DNA from: CAUUGB01 sp963544615 | Lineage (GTDB): Bacteria; Patescibacteriota; Microgenomatia; UBA1400; PJMF01 | DNA: 46,330 nucleotides | Assembly: GCA_963544615.1 (NCBI GenBank) | Contig: CAUUGB010000003.1 | Span: 1-46,330 of the forward strand | Direction of reading: 5' to 3' | Part shown: in pieces, positions 40,294 through 46,330 of the stretch | Layout of the letters: every line of letters begins with the position of its first letter | Numbering within the stretch: the first letter of the stretch is position 1 | Made by a program: the position numbers and the translations under genes | Notes under the pieces: model-generated | What the model was told of the DNA's origin: nothing | The model's database searches: none | The model's input: only the letters and a program-made list of their open reading frames with translations

Positions 40294-42651
40294 ATGAATT
40301 TGTCTTTGCGTCTCAAGCAGATTATCATCCAACTTTTTGGCATTTTCACCGCCGTCTTGCCTTTTATTTTCTTCTGGGGGAATGACGAACTGTTTGAGTT
40401 TAATAAAATGCTGTTTGTTTATGGTTTTACTGTTTTGGTCACGGGCTTGCACCTGAGTAGAATGATTATAGAAAAAAAACTCCTCTATCGTCACTACTGG
40501 CTCAATTACCCCATTTTAATTTTTTTATGCTCTCAACTGCTCTCCACCGTTTTTTCTCTCCATCCTTACACTTCTTTTTTTGGCTACTATACTAGAGTTA
40601 ATGGTGGCCTACTTTCCATTATTTGTTATACCCTTTTATACTTGGTTTTTATAGCTAATGGAGAAAAAAAGCATTGGCGCCAAATTACGCCCTATCTGTT
40701 CATTAGCAGTATTTTAATTGGCTTTTATGCTATTGGTGAACATTACGGTCACTCATTTAGCTGCTTACTAATCAGTGGTAATTTTAATGTGAAGTGCTGG
40801 GTGCAACTTGTCGACCAGCGAGTGTTTGCTACTTTTGGTCAACCAAATTGGCTGGCTGCCTACAATGTCACGCTCATTGGTTTAGGTATCAACCTCATCT
40901 TTACTGCCAGCAAAAAGTCTCGCCCAAATTGGCTTAAAGAAATTGAAATTATTGCTGGTGGTATTTATGCCGCTGCTTTAATAGGAGTGTTTAAGATAAA
41001 AAAAATCAATGAGGTTTTCATGAAGATCTCAATTGCTAATCCAGATGCCAAGCAGCTAAAAGCTGCCATATTATTGCTGGGCTTTATTATTTTCGCCGCT
41101 ATAGCCGTGTTACTACTAGCTTACGTATATCGCTGGCGAGTTTTTATTTTTGCTGCTGGAATATACACTAATTTTATTGCCCTTATTTTTACTCAATCAC
41201 GCTCAGGTATGATTGCTTTTTTTGCCTCTTTACTTTTCACAGGGTGTTTGCTGATTTTTTATTGGTGGCGACAAAAATGCTTACAAAAACAATTGCTCAC
41301 TTTCAGTTTGGTTCTTTTAGGTTTTTTATTTGCTGCCCTTATTTTAGGAACTGTCTACACTCCCTCTCTAAATCAATTAATACCAAAAAAGGTTTTAGCC
41401 CAGTCTGTGGCTACCACTAGCAGCTCCCCCATTCCTCCCGAAGTACCTACACATTTACGCCATATTAATTTTAAGATTACCGATTCGGGTGAAATTCGCA
41501 AAATTGTTTGGCGAGGTGCTTGGGCAATTTACTTAGCACACCCTTTTTTGGGAACTGGTTTGGAAACTTTTGCTTATAGCTATTATGCTTTTCGTCCTCA
41601 AGATCACAATTGGGTCAGTGAATGGGATTTTCTCTACAACAAAGCCCATAATGAATTATTAAATTATGCTGCCAACTCCGGTACTTTGGGTTTATTATCT
41701 TATTTAAGTATTTTTATTTGTCTAGTGGTTGGTTCATTTAAGCTGTTAAGGAAAAAAGCACTTAGTCCTTACCGGGCTTATTTAATTATTGGTGTGAATG
41801 CTGGTCTTTTAGCTTTAAGTATTACTAATTTTTTTGGTTTTTCTACTGTGGTGGCACAAGTGCTCTTATATCTATATTTAGGCATAGCCGCAATCATCCT
41901 TAGCCCCCCACAAAAAGCCACTACCATCAAAGATAATTGGCAAAACAAATGGCAAAGCGTGAGTCTAAGTCTGGTGGGCATTGTGATGTTTTGCTGCTAT
42001 CACCAACTCATCGTTATCTGGCTAGCCGATCATTATTATGCCAGTTGCAAAACCACCATCGCCAAGCCGGGACGCCTTAATCAAGCTTTAACTGACTGCA
42101 CCAGGGCTGTAAAACTGCGTCCTCATGAGGCTTTATATCAAATTGAACTGGGAGATTATTATGCACAATATGCAGCTCAATTAGCTTTAAAAACGCCACA
42201 ACATGAGGCGGTAACTCAACTTGTTAATCTCTCTTTACAATATGCTAATGCAGGTTTTGCTCTCAATCATAGTAATCTTAACTTTTATAAAACCAGATTT
42301 CGCACCTTTGCCAGCCTGGGCACCATTGACCCTAAATTTATTGCCGAAGCACAACGCACCCTTGAAGCAGCCATTAAACTTTCCCCTACTGACCCTAAAC
42401 TCACCTATTATTATGCCACCCTCCTTGATGCTCAAGGAGAAACCACTCAAGCACAAGCATGGCTAGAAAAAACTCTCCAACTGCGCCCTTTGTATTTAGA
42501 AGCCCGGCTTTACCAGGCACAAAAAGATTATCAAGCACAGCGCTATCAGCAAGCTTTAGCTCATTATCAATTTATTCTCAATTATGTTGATGAGCAAAAT
42601 GAAATGGCTCAACAAATGGTTGCTAGCCTGAGCGCCACTATTAAACCATGA
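40294..42651 (+). CDS. O-antigen ligase-like (Wzy_C) membrane protein with TPR tail
   Basis: The 785-residue protein starts with about 12-14 membrane helices (residues about 10-570). A large external loop is followed by helices, as in O-antigen ligases and polymerases: FTQSRSGMIAFFASLLF before the loop, then IVWRGAWAIYLAHPFLGTGLETFAY and KAHNELLNYAANSGTLGLLSYL, the family core. After the last helix, about 200 residues form tetratricopeptide-like repeats (CTRAVKLRPHEALYQIELGDYYAQYA, LEAAIKLSPTDPKLTYYYATLLDAQGE, LEKTLQLRPLYLEARLYQAQKDY). It probably transfers or polymerises glycans at the outer membrane face, or glycosylates proteins. The def ATG overlaps its stop (ATGA). Confidence 0.85.
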   Translation: MNLSLRLKQIIIQLFGIFTAVLPFIFFWGNDELFEFNKMLFVYGFTVLVTGLHLSRMIIEKKLLYRHYWLNYPILIFLCSQLLSTVFSLHPYTSFFGYYTRVNGGLLSIICYTLLYLVFIANGEKKHWRQITPYLFISSILIGFYAIGEHYGHSFSCLLISGNFNVKCWVQLVDQRVFATFGQPNWLAAYNVTLIGLGINLIFTASKKSRPNWLKEIEIIAGGIYAAALIGVFKIKKINEVFMKISIANPDAKQLKAAILLLGFIIFAAIAVLLLAYVYRWRVFIFAAGIYTNFIALIFTQSRSGMIAFFASLLFTGCLLIFYWWRQKCLQKQLLTFSLVLLGFLFAALILGTVYTPSLNQLIPKKVLAQSVATTSSSPIPPEVPTHLRHINFKITDSGEIRKIVWRGAWAIYLAHPFLGTGLETFAYSYYAFRPQDHNWVSEWDFLYNKAHNELLNYAANSGTLGLLSYLSIFICLVVGSFKLLRKKALSPYRAYLIIGVNAGLLALSITNFFGFSTVVAQVLLYLYLGIAAIILSPPQKATTIKDNWQNKWQSVSLSLVGIVMFCCYHQLIVIWLADHYYASCKTTIAKPGRLNQALTDCTRAVKLRPHEALYQIELGDYYAQYAAQLALKTPQHEAVTQLVNLSLQYANAGFALNHSNLNFYKTRFRTFASLGTIDPKFIAEAQRTLEAAIKLSPTDPKLTYYYATLLDAQGETTQAQAWLEKTLQLRPLYLEARLYQAQKDYQAQRYQQALAHYQFILNYVDEQNEMAQQMVASLSATIKP

Positions 42652-43223
42652 AACAAATTTTAATTTTCCCTCACGAAAAACTACGTTTGATTAGTAGTCA
42701 AGTAAAAACAGTTGATCATCATCTCACCAAACTCCTCAAAGACATGCAAAAACATTTAGTCGGCAAAAATGTTGGAGTGGGCTTAGCAGCACCACAGCTG
42801 GGGGTAAATCAACAAGTTTTTGCCCTCTATTTACCCAATGAGCAAAAAGAAAATCAGCTCACCCTGCAGTTTTTTATTAACCCCACCATCGTCAATCAAT
42901 CGAGTCAATTAACTTTAGGTGTCGATAAAAAAGATGATCTAGAGGGTTGTTTATCAATCCCTAAAATATACGCCCCAGTGTGGCGACCAGAGTGGCTGGA
43001 ACTTTCTTATCAACAAATTAAAGATGGTCAATGGCAAACTTATCACCAACGCTTTACTGGTTTTGCGGCGAGAGTGATTGCTCATGAATACGATCACCTG
43101 CAAGGCATTTTATTTATTGACCACGTCCTCTCTCAAGGCACCACCCTGTATTTAGAAAATAACCAAGGCAAGTTAGAACCAATTACTCGAGAAGATTTAT
43201 TCGCTATTTTTGGTAAATTTTAA
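42648..43223 (+). CDS. def: Peptide deformylase
   Basis: A metalloenzyme removing the formyl group from nascent N-terminal methionine. All three motifs are present: GVGLAAPQ (G-x-G-x-A-A-P-Q), EGCLSIP and HEYDH within RVIAHEYDHLQG; Cys and the two His bind the metal. It has 191 residues with a C-terminal extension (TTLYLENNQGKLEPITREDL). Start and stop overlap both neighbours (4 nt with the ligase-like gene, 1 nt with fmt), so translation is coupled. It pairs functionally with fmt. Confidence 0.96.
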   Translation: MKQILIFPHEKLRLISSQVKTVDHHLTKLLKDMQKHLVGKNVGVGLAAPQLGVNQQVFALYLPNEQKENQLTLQFFINPTIVNQSSQLTLGVDKKDDLEGCLSIPKIYAPVWRPEWLELSYQQIKDGQWQTYHQRFTGFAARVIAHEYDHLQGILFIDHVLSQGTTLYLENNQGKLEPITREDLFAIFGKF

Positions 43224-44098
43224 TGATGCCATCATTAGTACTTGCCAGCAGCACTGCATATGGGGTAGCTTTAGCCGCTAGTTTAATGGCAAATAATTTT
43301 CACTTAGCAGCAGTACTCACTGCCAAACCACAACCTCAAGGACGTCAACAACAAGTTATTCCTAATGCGGTGCAAATATGGGCAGCACAAAAAAATGTCC
43401 CAATTTTTTTAATTGAAAAAAAGATTACCCCAAATTTACAAACCCAATTAAAAACAACTGACTTTTTACTGGTAGTTGATTTTGGCTACTACATTCCCTC
43501 ATGGCTAATTAAAAAACAGCGAGTGGTAGCCATTAATGTTCATCCCTCAGCTCTACCCGCTTATCGCGGGGCTAGTCCAGGACAATATGTACTCCTGCAT
43601 GGCCAGTTAAGCTCGGCAGTCTCTTTTATTAAGGTGAGTGAGCAAATGGATGCTGGCGATGTTTTCTCGCAAATAAAATTCGCTGTTAATCCCTCTTGGC
43701 GCAGTAATGATTATTATGATTTTGCTTTTGCTCTCGCCGCCAAACATTTACCCCAAATTTGCCAACAAATCATCACTGGTGAAATTACTGCCACCGCTCA
43801 GCAGGGAATGGTGAGTTTAGCCCCCAAATTAAGTAAAAAAGATGCCTATATTAGTTGGCAAAAATTTCAATTAGCTCTTAAAGGACAAGCAGATCAAGCT
43901 ATCACTATTGAAAGAATGGTGCGAGCTTTTTACCCTTGGCCATTGGTATGGACTATCATCCCCAACTCAGCAAAAAAAAAGCGACTACAGCTGATCACCT
44001 GCAAATTAAATAACGGCAAACTGCTGCCTATTAGCGTTAAACTAGCGGGTAAAAACACTCAACCTTGGCAAACAATCGCCACTACCTTGCCACTTTAA
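43223..44098 (+). CDS. fmt: Methionyl-tRNA formyltransferase
   Basis: Formylates initiator Met-tRNA with 10-formyl-THF, which FolD (22906) can supply. The catalytic Asn, His and Asp are in INVHPSALPAYRGASPGQYVLLHG and EQMDAGDVFSQI; HPSALP is the family HPSLLP. A C-terminal OB-like domain is present but short: 291 residues against about 314 in E. coli, and the N-terminus lacks the usual first strand sequence FxGTPxFA, reading LVLASSTAYGVALAASL instead. The classical def-fmt pair is kept. Confidence 0.93.
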   Translation: MMPSLVLASSTAYGVALAASLMANNFHLAAVLTAKPQPQGRQQQVIPNAVQIWAAQKNVPIFLIEKKITPNLQTQLKTTDFLLVVDFGYYIPSWLIKKQRVVAINVHPSALPAYRGASPGQYVLLHGQLSSAVSFIKVSEQMDAGDVFSQIKFAVNPSWRSNDYYDFAFALAAKHLPQICQQIITGEITATAQQGMVSLAPKLSKKDAYISWQKFQLALKGQADQAITIERMVRAFYPWPLVWTIIPNSAKKKRLQLITCKLNNGKLLPISVKLAGKNTQPWQTIATTLPL

Positions 44099-44100
44099 AA

Positions 44101-44295
44101 TTAGCGCAATTGATGTTTTTTTAAAGTGCGAATCAGGCGAGCTGGTACTTTCATTTTAATTTTTTTGCCGTTTTTATCTTTGAGAGTGACTGTTTGCAAA
44201 TTGTACTTAAAAGCACGATTGCAACGATTTTTGGCATGCGAAACTGTGTGTCCATAACTGGCAACTTGCGGATATTTAAGGGTAAAACTTGACAT
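44101..44295 (-). CDS. rpmB: 50S ribosomal protein L28
   Basis: Ribosomal protein bL28, recognised by VSHAKNRCNRAFKYNLQTVTL and KVPARLIRTLKK. The 64-residue length and basic charge fit. There are no zinc-binding cysteine pairs at the N-terminus. The start at 44295 (MSSFT) is preferred to an ATG five codons upstream because the upstream one separates poorly from the leader hairpin. It is convergent with fmt, with 2 bp between the stops. Confidence 0.85.
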   Translation of the reverse strand: MSSFTLKYPQVASYGHTVSHAKNRCNRAFKYNLQTVTLKDKNGKKIKMKVPARLIRTLKKHQLR

Positions 44296-44307
44296 ACTAA
44301 CTTTCTG

Positions 44308-44334
44308 CACTCGACTACAAGAGTGGTAATTATA
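44308..44334 (-). promoter_or_regulatory. rpmB promoter and 5' hairpin leader
   Basis: TATAAT on the minus strand (44334-44329). Just after the expected start point lies a perfect CACTC-8 nt-GAGTG hairpin (44325-44308), then GAAAG and the ATG at 44295. A hairpin at the very 5' end may stabilise or regulate the message. Confidence 0.55.
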
Positions 44335-44459
44335 TCATAAACATGATACAATTACCGCCAGTATTTTTCCAATTGTATTAAGATGATTTTTATCAGCTCC
44401 TTGCATCACTTAATAGTCACTCCTTATAACTCACATGCATGTAATTTGCTCAACTTTTT

Positions 44460-45155
44460 ATGAACCATACTCTAATTTTCTTTTTTATTCTCCTCTCTTG
44501 CATTCAACTGCTTTTTAATGGTGGCAGACTAGATCAATTATGGTCTCATCCTGGACAAACTTTTTTTTATTTATTGGCTATTTTGCTTTCACTGGTAATC
44601 CACGAATTTGCTCATGCTTTAGCTGCCGACAAGCTGGGCGATCCCAATCCTCGCCTCGCAGGCAGATTATCACTCAATCCCCTCAAACACCTTGACCCCT
44701 TGGGCACCCTGCTAATTATAGTGGCTGGTTTTGGCTGGGGTAAACCAGTAGTTTTTGACCCTTATAACTTAAAAAATCCCACCCGAGACGGGGCCATTAT
44801 TGCTTTTGCCGGTCCAGCGAGCAATTTGCTGCTCGCTGTTATCATGATTGCTGGTTACAAATTTTTGCCTCCCTTTCATCCCTGGTTAGCATTATTTTTA
44901 TCTCAAGGCATCATTGTTAATGTGGGACTAGCAATTTTTAATTTGCTGCCTCTCTACCCTCTAGATGGACACCATATTTTACGAGCCTTTTTTAATTGTC
45001 AGCTTCGAGCTGCTTACGATTTGTTTAATCGCCGTTTTGGCTACTTAGCTACCTTAGTAATTCTCTTTATGCCGATTGGGGGCACCACCATTGCTAATTC
45101 CTGGTTAACACCAATTTATCAAGCAATAATGATGCTGATTAACAAAATTCTCTAA
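44460..45155 (+). CDS. Site-2 protease-like M50 family zinc metalloprotease
   Basis: A polytopic intramembrane protease of 231 residues with about six helices. HEFAH (SLVIHEFAHALAADKLGD) gives the zinc ligands and catalytic glutamate. The third ligand is in NLLPLYPLDGHHIL, the M50 N-x-x-P-x-x-P-L-D-G motif. AFAGPASNLLLAV fits the family. There is no PDZ domain, as in the short Rip/SpoIVFB-like M50B members. Substrates, perhaps signal peptides or membrane regulators, are unknown. The ATG lacks a Shine-Dalgarno; the closest -10-like TAATTT ends 12 nt upstream. The MBL gene begins on the next base after its stop. Confidence 0.9.
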   Translation: MNHTLIFFFILLSCIQLLFNGGRLDQLWSHPGQTFFYLLAILLSLVIHEFAHALAADKLGDPNPRLAGRLSLNPLKHLDPLGTLLIIVAGFGWGKPVVFDPYNLKNPTRDGAIIAFAGPASNLLLAVIMIAGYKFLPPFHPWLALFLSQGIIVNVGLAIFNLLPLYPLDGHHILRAFFNCQLRAAYDLFNRRFGYLATLVILFMPIGGTTIANSWLTPIYQAIMMLINKIL

Positions 45156-45785
45156 ATGCTTAAAGTCAGAAGTTTTACCGTTGGACCACTTTTGACTAAT
45201 TGCTATTTTATCAGTCGCCAACAAACCGGAGATACTATTATTGTTGACCCTGGTGCCGATGGCGATTTTTTAAGTGAACAAATAAATAATTTTAATTTAT
45301 CTTTAAAACTTATTTTTTTTACTCACGCTCATTATGATCATCTCGGGGGTGCCCTACCGCTCCTGCTTAATTTTGCCCCAGTAATTTTTCTCCCACAAAA
45401 AGATTTGCCCTTATATCGTCTGCTGCCTAAAATGCCATGGTTTAATCAGCAAGGTGGTGACCCTTTTGTGCCCGTCTCGTGCTTAATGAGCAACCCTCAA
45501 CAATGCCAAAATTACCTACATCAATGTGGCTTTCAGGCTAAGCTGCTAGCATTTCCTGGTCATACTCCTGGTCAAACCGCCTTATATTTTCCTCAAGAAA
45601 ACTATTTATTTGCTGGCGACTTTATTTTTGCTCACACCACCGGTAGAACCGATTTACCAGATGCTAATGCCGCCGCCATGCAAACAAGTTTAAAACGCTT
45701 GCAAAAGCTCCCCCCACAAACCAGAGTTTATCCTGGACATGAAGATAATTTTCTCCTGCAAACTTGCAGTTTATATCAGCAATAA
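45156..45785 (+). CDS. Metallo-beta-lactamase-fold hydrolase (glyoxalase II-like)
   Basis: The 209-residue protein shows the MBL metal-binding motifs: THAHYDHLGG (T-H-x-H-x-D-H), FPGHTPGQ, AGDFIF (bridging Asp) and VYPGHE. The TGRTDLP after the Asp matches the short glyoxalase II/YcbL-like group, which hydrolyses thioesters such as S-lactoylglutathione analogues. The true substrate is unknown. It starts on the base after the M50 stop, so coupled translation is likely. A GC-rich hairpin follows. Confidence 0.92.
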   Translation: MLKVRSFTVGPLLTNCYFISRQQTGDTIIVDPGADGDFLSEQINNFNLSLKLIFFTHAHYDHLGGALPLLLNFAPVIFLPQKDLPLYRLLPKMPWFNQQGGDPFVPVSCLMSNPQQCQNYLHQCGFQAKLLAFPGHTPGQTALYFPQENYLFAGDFIFAHTTGRTDLPDANAAAMQTSLKRLQKLPPQTRVYPGHEDNFLLQTCSLYQQ

Positions 45786-45788
45786 AAA

Positions 45789-45808
45789 CCCCCCGGAAAA
45801 CCGGGGGG
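45789..45808 (-). terminator. Rho-independent terminator (probably bidirectional)
   Basis: CCCCCCGG-AAAA-CCGGGGGG, an 8-bp all-GC stem with a 4-nt loop, between the convergent MBL and GC-rich genes. On the minus strand it is followed by TTTTT, so it best serves the 45816 gene; on the plus strand the tail is ATGTTCTTT, weaker. It is the only strong terminator found in the window. Confidence 0.85.
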
Positions 45809-45815
45809 ATGTTCT

Positions 45816-46184
45816 TTACACCTGATTTTTCGCCCACAACAGGGCTTTTTTTACTGCCAACAGCCACACGTGGCAACAGCCGCCCACCAAGGCGGTCCAC
45901 CCCAGCAAGGCCGGGATGTAAATCACCGCCGGCAACTGCATGCCTGTGGCCGCAATGGTCCTCTCCAACAGCCAAAAGGCTGCCGGTGGCGTAGCTACCA
46001 GGCTGCTCAAACGCAGCCCAGGGAGAAATCGCTCCCAGCTGGTCAACTTTGCCACCAGCTTCTGCCGCCGCCGTTTTGCTTCCAGTTGCTGCGGCGTCAG
46101 CCACAACTCGTGCAAGTACACTTTATCATCAAAGAATACCTGCTCGGACACTTCCCGCTGAAAAAACCTTTGCTCTGTTGCCAT
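45816..46184 (-). CDS. GC-rich gene for a small two-helix membrane protein, unknown function
   Basis: The 122-residue product starts with about 60 polar, charged residues (FFQREVSEQVFFDDKVYLHELWLTPQQLEAKRRRQKL). Two membrane helices follow (ATPPAAFWLLERTIAATGMQL region and VIYIPALLGWTALVGGCCHVWLL), then a short tail. I do not recognise it. Its DNA is about 60% G+C (three 60-base lines counted), far above its neighbours. The start at 46184 has AAAGGGGGAG, 5 nt upstream. A full TTGACA-17-TAGAAT promoter, a leader hairpin and a strong terminator frame it. It looks like a self-contained, transferred or functionally special unit. An upstream ATG at 46232 is rejected as it overlaps the leader. Confidence 0.7.
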   Translation of the reverse strand: MATEQRFFQREVSEQVFFDDKVYLHELWLTPQQLEAKRRRQKLVAKLTSWERFLPGLRLSSLVATPPAAFWLLERTIAATGMQLPAVIYIPALLGWTALVGGCCHVWLLAVKKALLWAKNQV

Positions 46185-46200
46185 TACAACTCCCCCTTTG

Positions 46201-46218
46201 GCCTGTCTGTGTGCAGGC
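46201..46218 (-). promoter_or_regulatory. Leader hairpin of the GC-rich gene
   Basis: GCCTG and CAGGC form a perfect 5-bp stem with an 8-nt loop, just upstream of the AAAGGGGGAG ribosome site on the minus strand. Confidence 0.5.
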
Positions 46219-46240
46219 AAATTAAAGAACAATGCCCTAT

Positions 46241-46269
46241 ATTCTATTGCAGAATGCTATTCTTGTCAA
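46241..46269 (-). promoter_or_regulatory. Consensus promoter of the GC-rich gene
   Basis: On the minus strand, TTGACA (46269-46264), a 17 nt spacer and TAGAAT (46246-46241), 56 nt before the ATG at 46184. It gives a leader of about 50 nt, unlike most genes here. Confidence 0.8.
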
Positions 46270-46330
46270 GAAATTCGTATTGTGACAGATACATATTGAA
46301 CACTTTATCCACTCATAAAATCCTCTAGTT

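Noticed and set aside
1..46330. Recoding of UGA as glycine, known in some Patescibacteria
   Set aside because: TGA ends genes at the expected family length (for example the ligase-like gene at 42651 and B1 at 25757) and no conserved glycine position is encoded by TGA.

Overview
The window looks like part of a Candidate Phyla Radiation (Patescibacteria) chromosome, perhaps Microgenomates-like. The evidence is indirect: AT-rich DNA, very tight packing, shortened core proteins (a PheT without its N-terminal tRNA-binding domain, a 152-residue EF-Ts, a shortened YebC), a VirD4/TraG-like ATPase beside housekeeping genes, many single-pass surface proteins of unknown function, and an O-antigen-ligase-like protein with a repeat tail. 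TGA acts as a normal stop. No rRNA gene is present to fix the taxonomy.

Layout. 1-4403 (minus): rnpA, pheT and a VirD4/TraG-like ATPase cut by the window edge. 4404-5048: AT-rich gap with inverted repeats and a structured element that recurs at 40.1 kb. 5049-10274 (plus): gyrB-ppa-gyrA. 10275-14754: a mostly non-coding AT-rich stretch holding only tRNA-Ala(GGC) and a Xer-type recombinase, with a 2.7 kb repeat-rich gap. 14755-23811: membrane protein, yebC, TPR protein, LytR_C protein, queA, rpsB-tsf, a large surface protein, a PEGA protein and folD. 23804-28388: FkbM-type methyltransferase and two copies of a two-gene surface-protein cassette of unknown function. 28417-36096: glyA, an HtrA protease, a divergent thymidylate synthase, a HIT-like protein, a membrane glycosyltransferase, tRNA-Ser(GCT), a dCMP deaminase-like protein and a nucleotidyltransferase. 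36114-39985: topA, dprA and an acidic protein. 40294-45785: O-antigen-ligase-like protein, def, fmt, rpmB, M50 protease and MBL hydrolase. 45816-46184: a GC-rich gene with its own promoter and terminator.

Functional links. glyA, folD, thyA, the dCMP deaminase and fmt, spread over about 20 kb, form most of a one-carbon/thymidylate network: serine to methylene-THF, interconversion to formyl-THF, dCMP to dUMP to dTMP, and formylation of initiator tRNA, with def removing the formyl group. No dihydrofolate reductase is visible here. Supercoiling and DNA handling (gyrB, gyrA, topA, dprA, xer), RNA processing and translation (rnpA, pheT, rpsB, tsf, yebC, rpmB, queA) and envelope functions make up most of the rest.

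The most striking signals are: (1) nineteen genes with a -10 box only 5-9 nt before the start codon, implying largely leaderless transcription at operon heads; (2) a duplicated two-gene cassette (A and B proteins) whose second copy is preceded by a remnant of the 3' end of glyA; (3) a two-copy intergenic element with a conserved hairpin made of different inner bases; (4) a 2.7 kb repeat-rich AT island; and (5) a terminal gene with quite different base composition and expression signals. No CRISPR array, insertion sequence or recognisable defence system was found.
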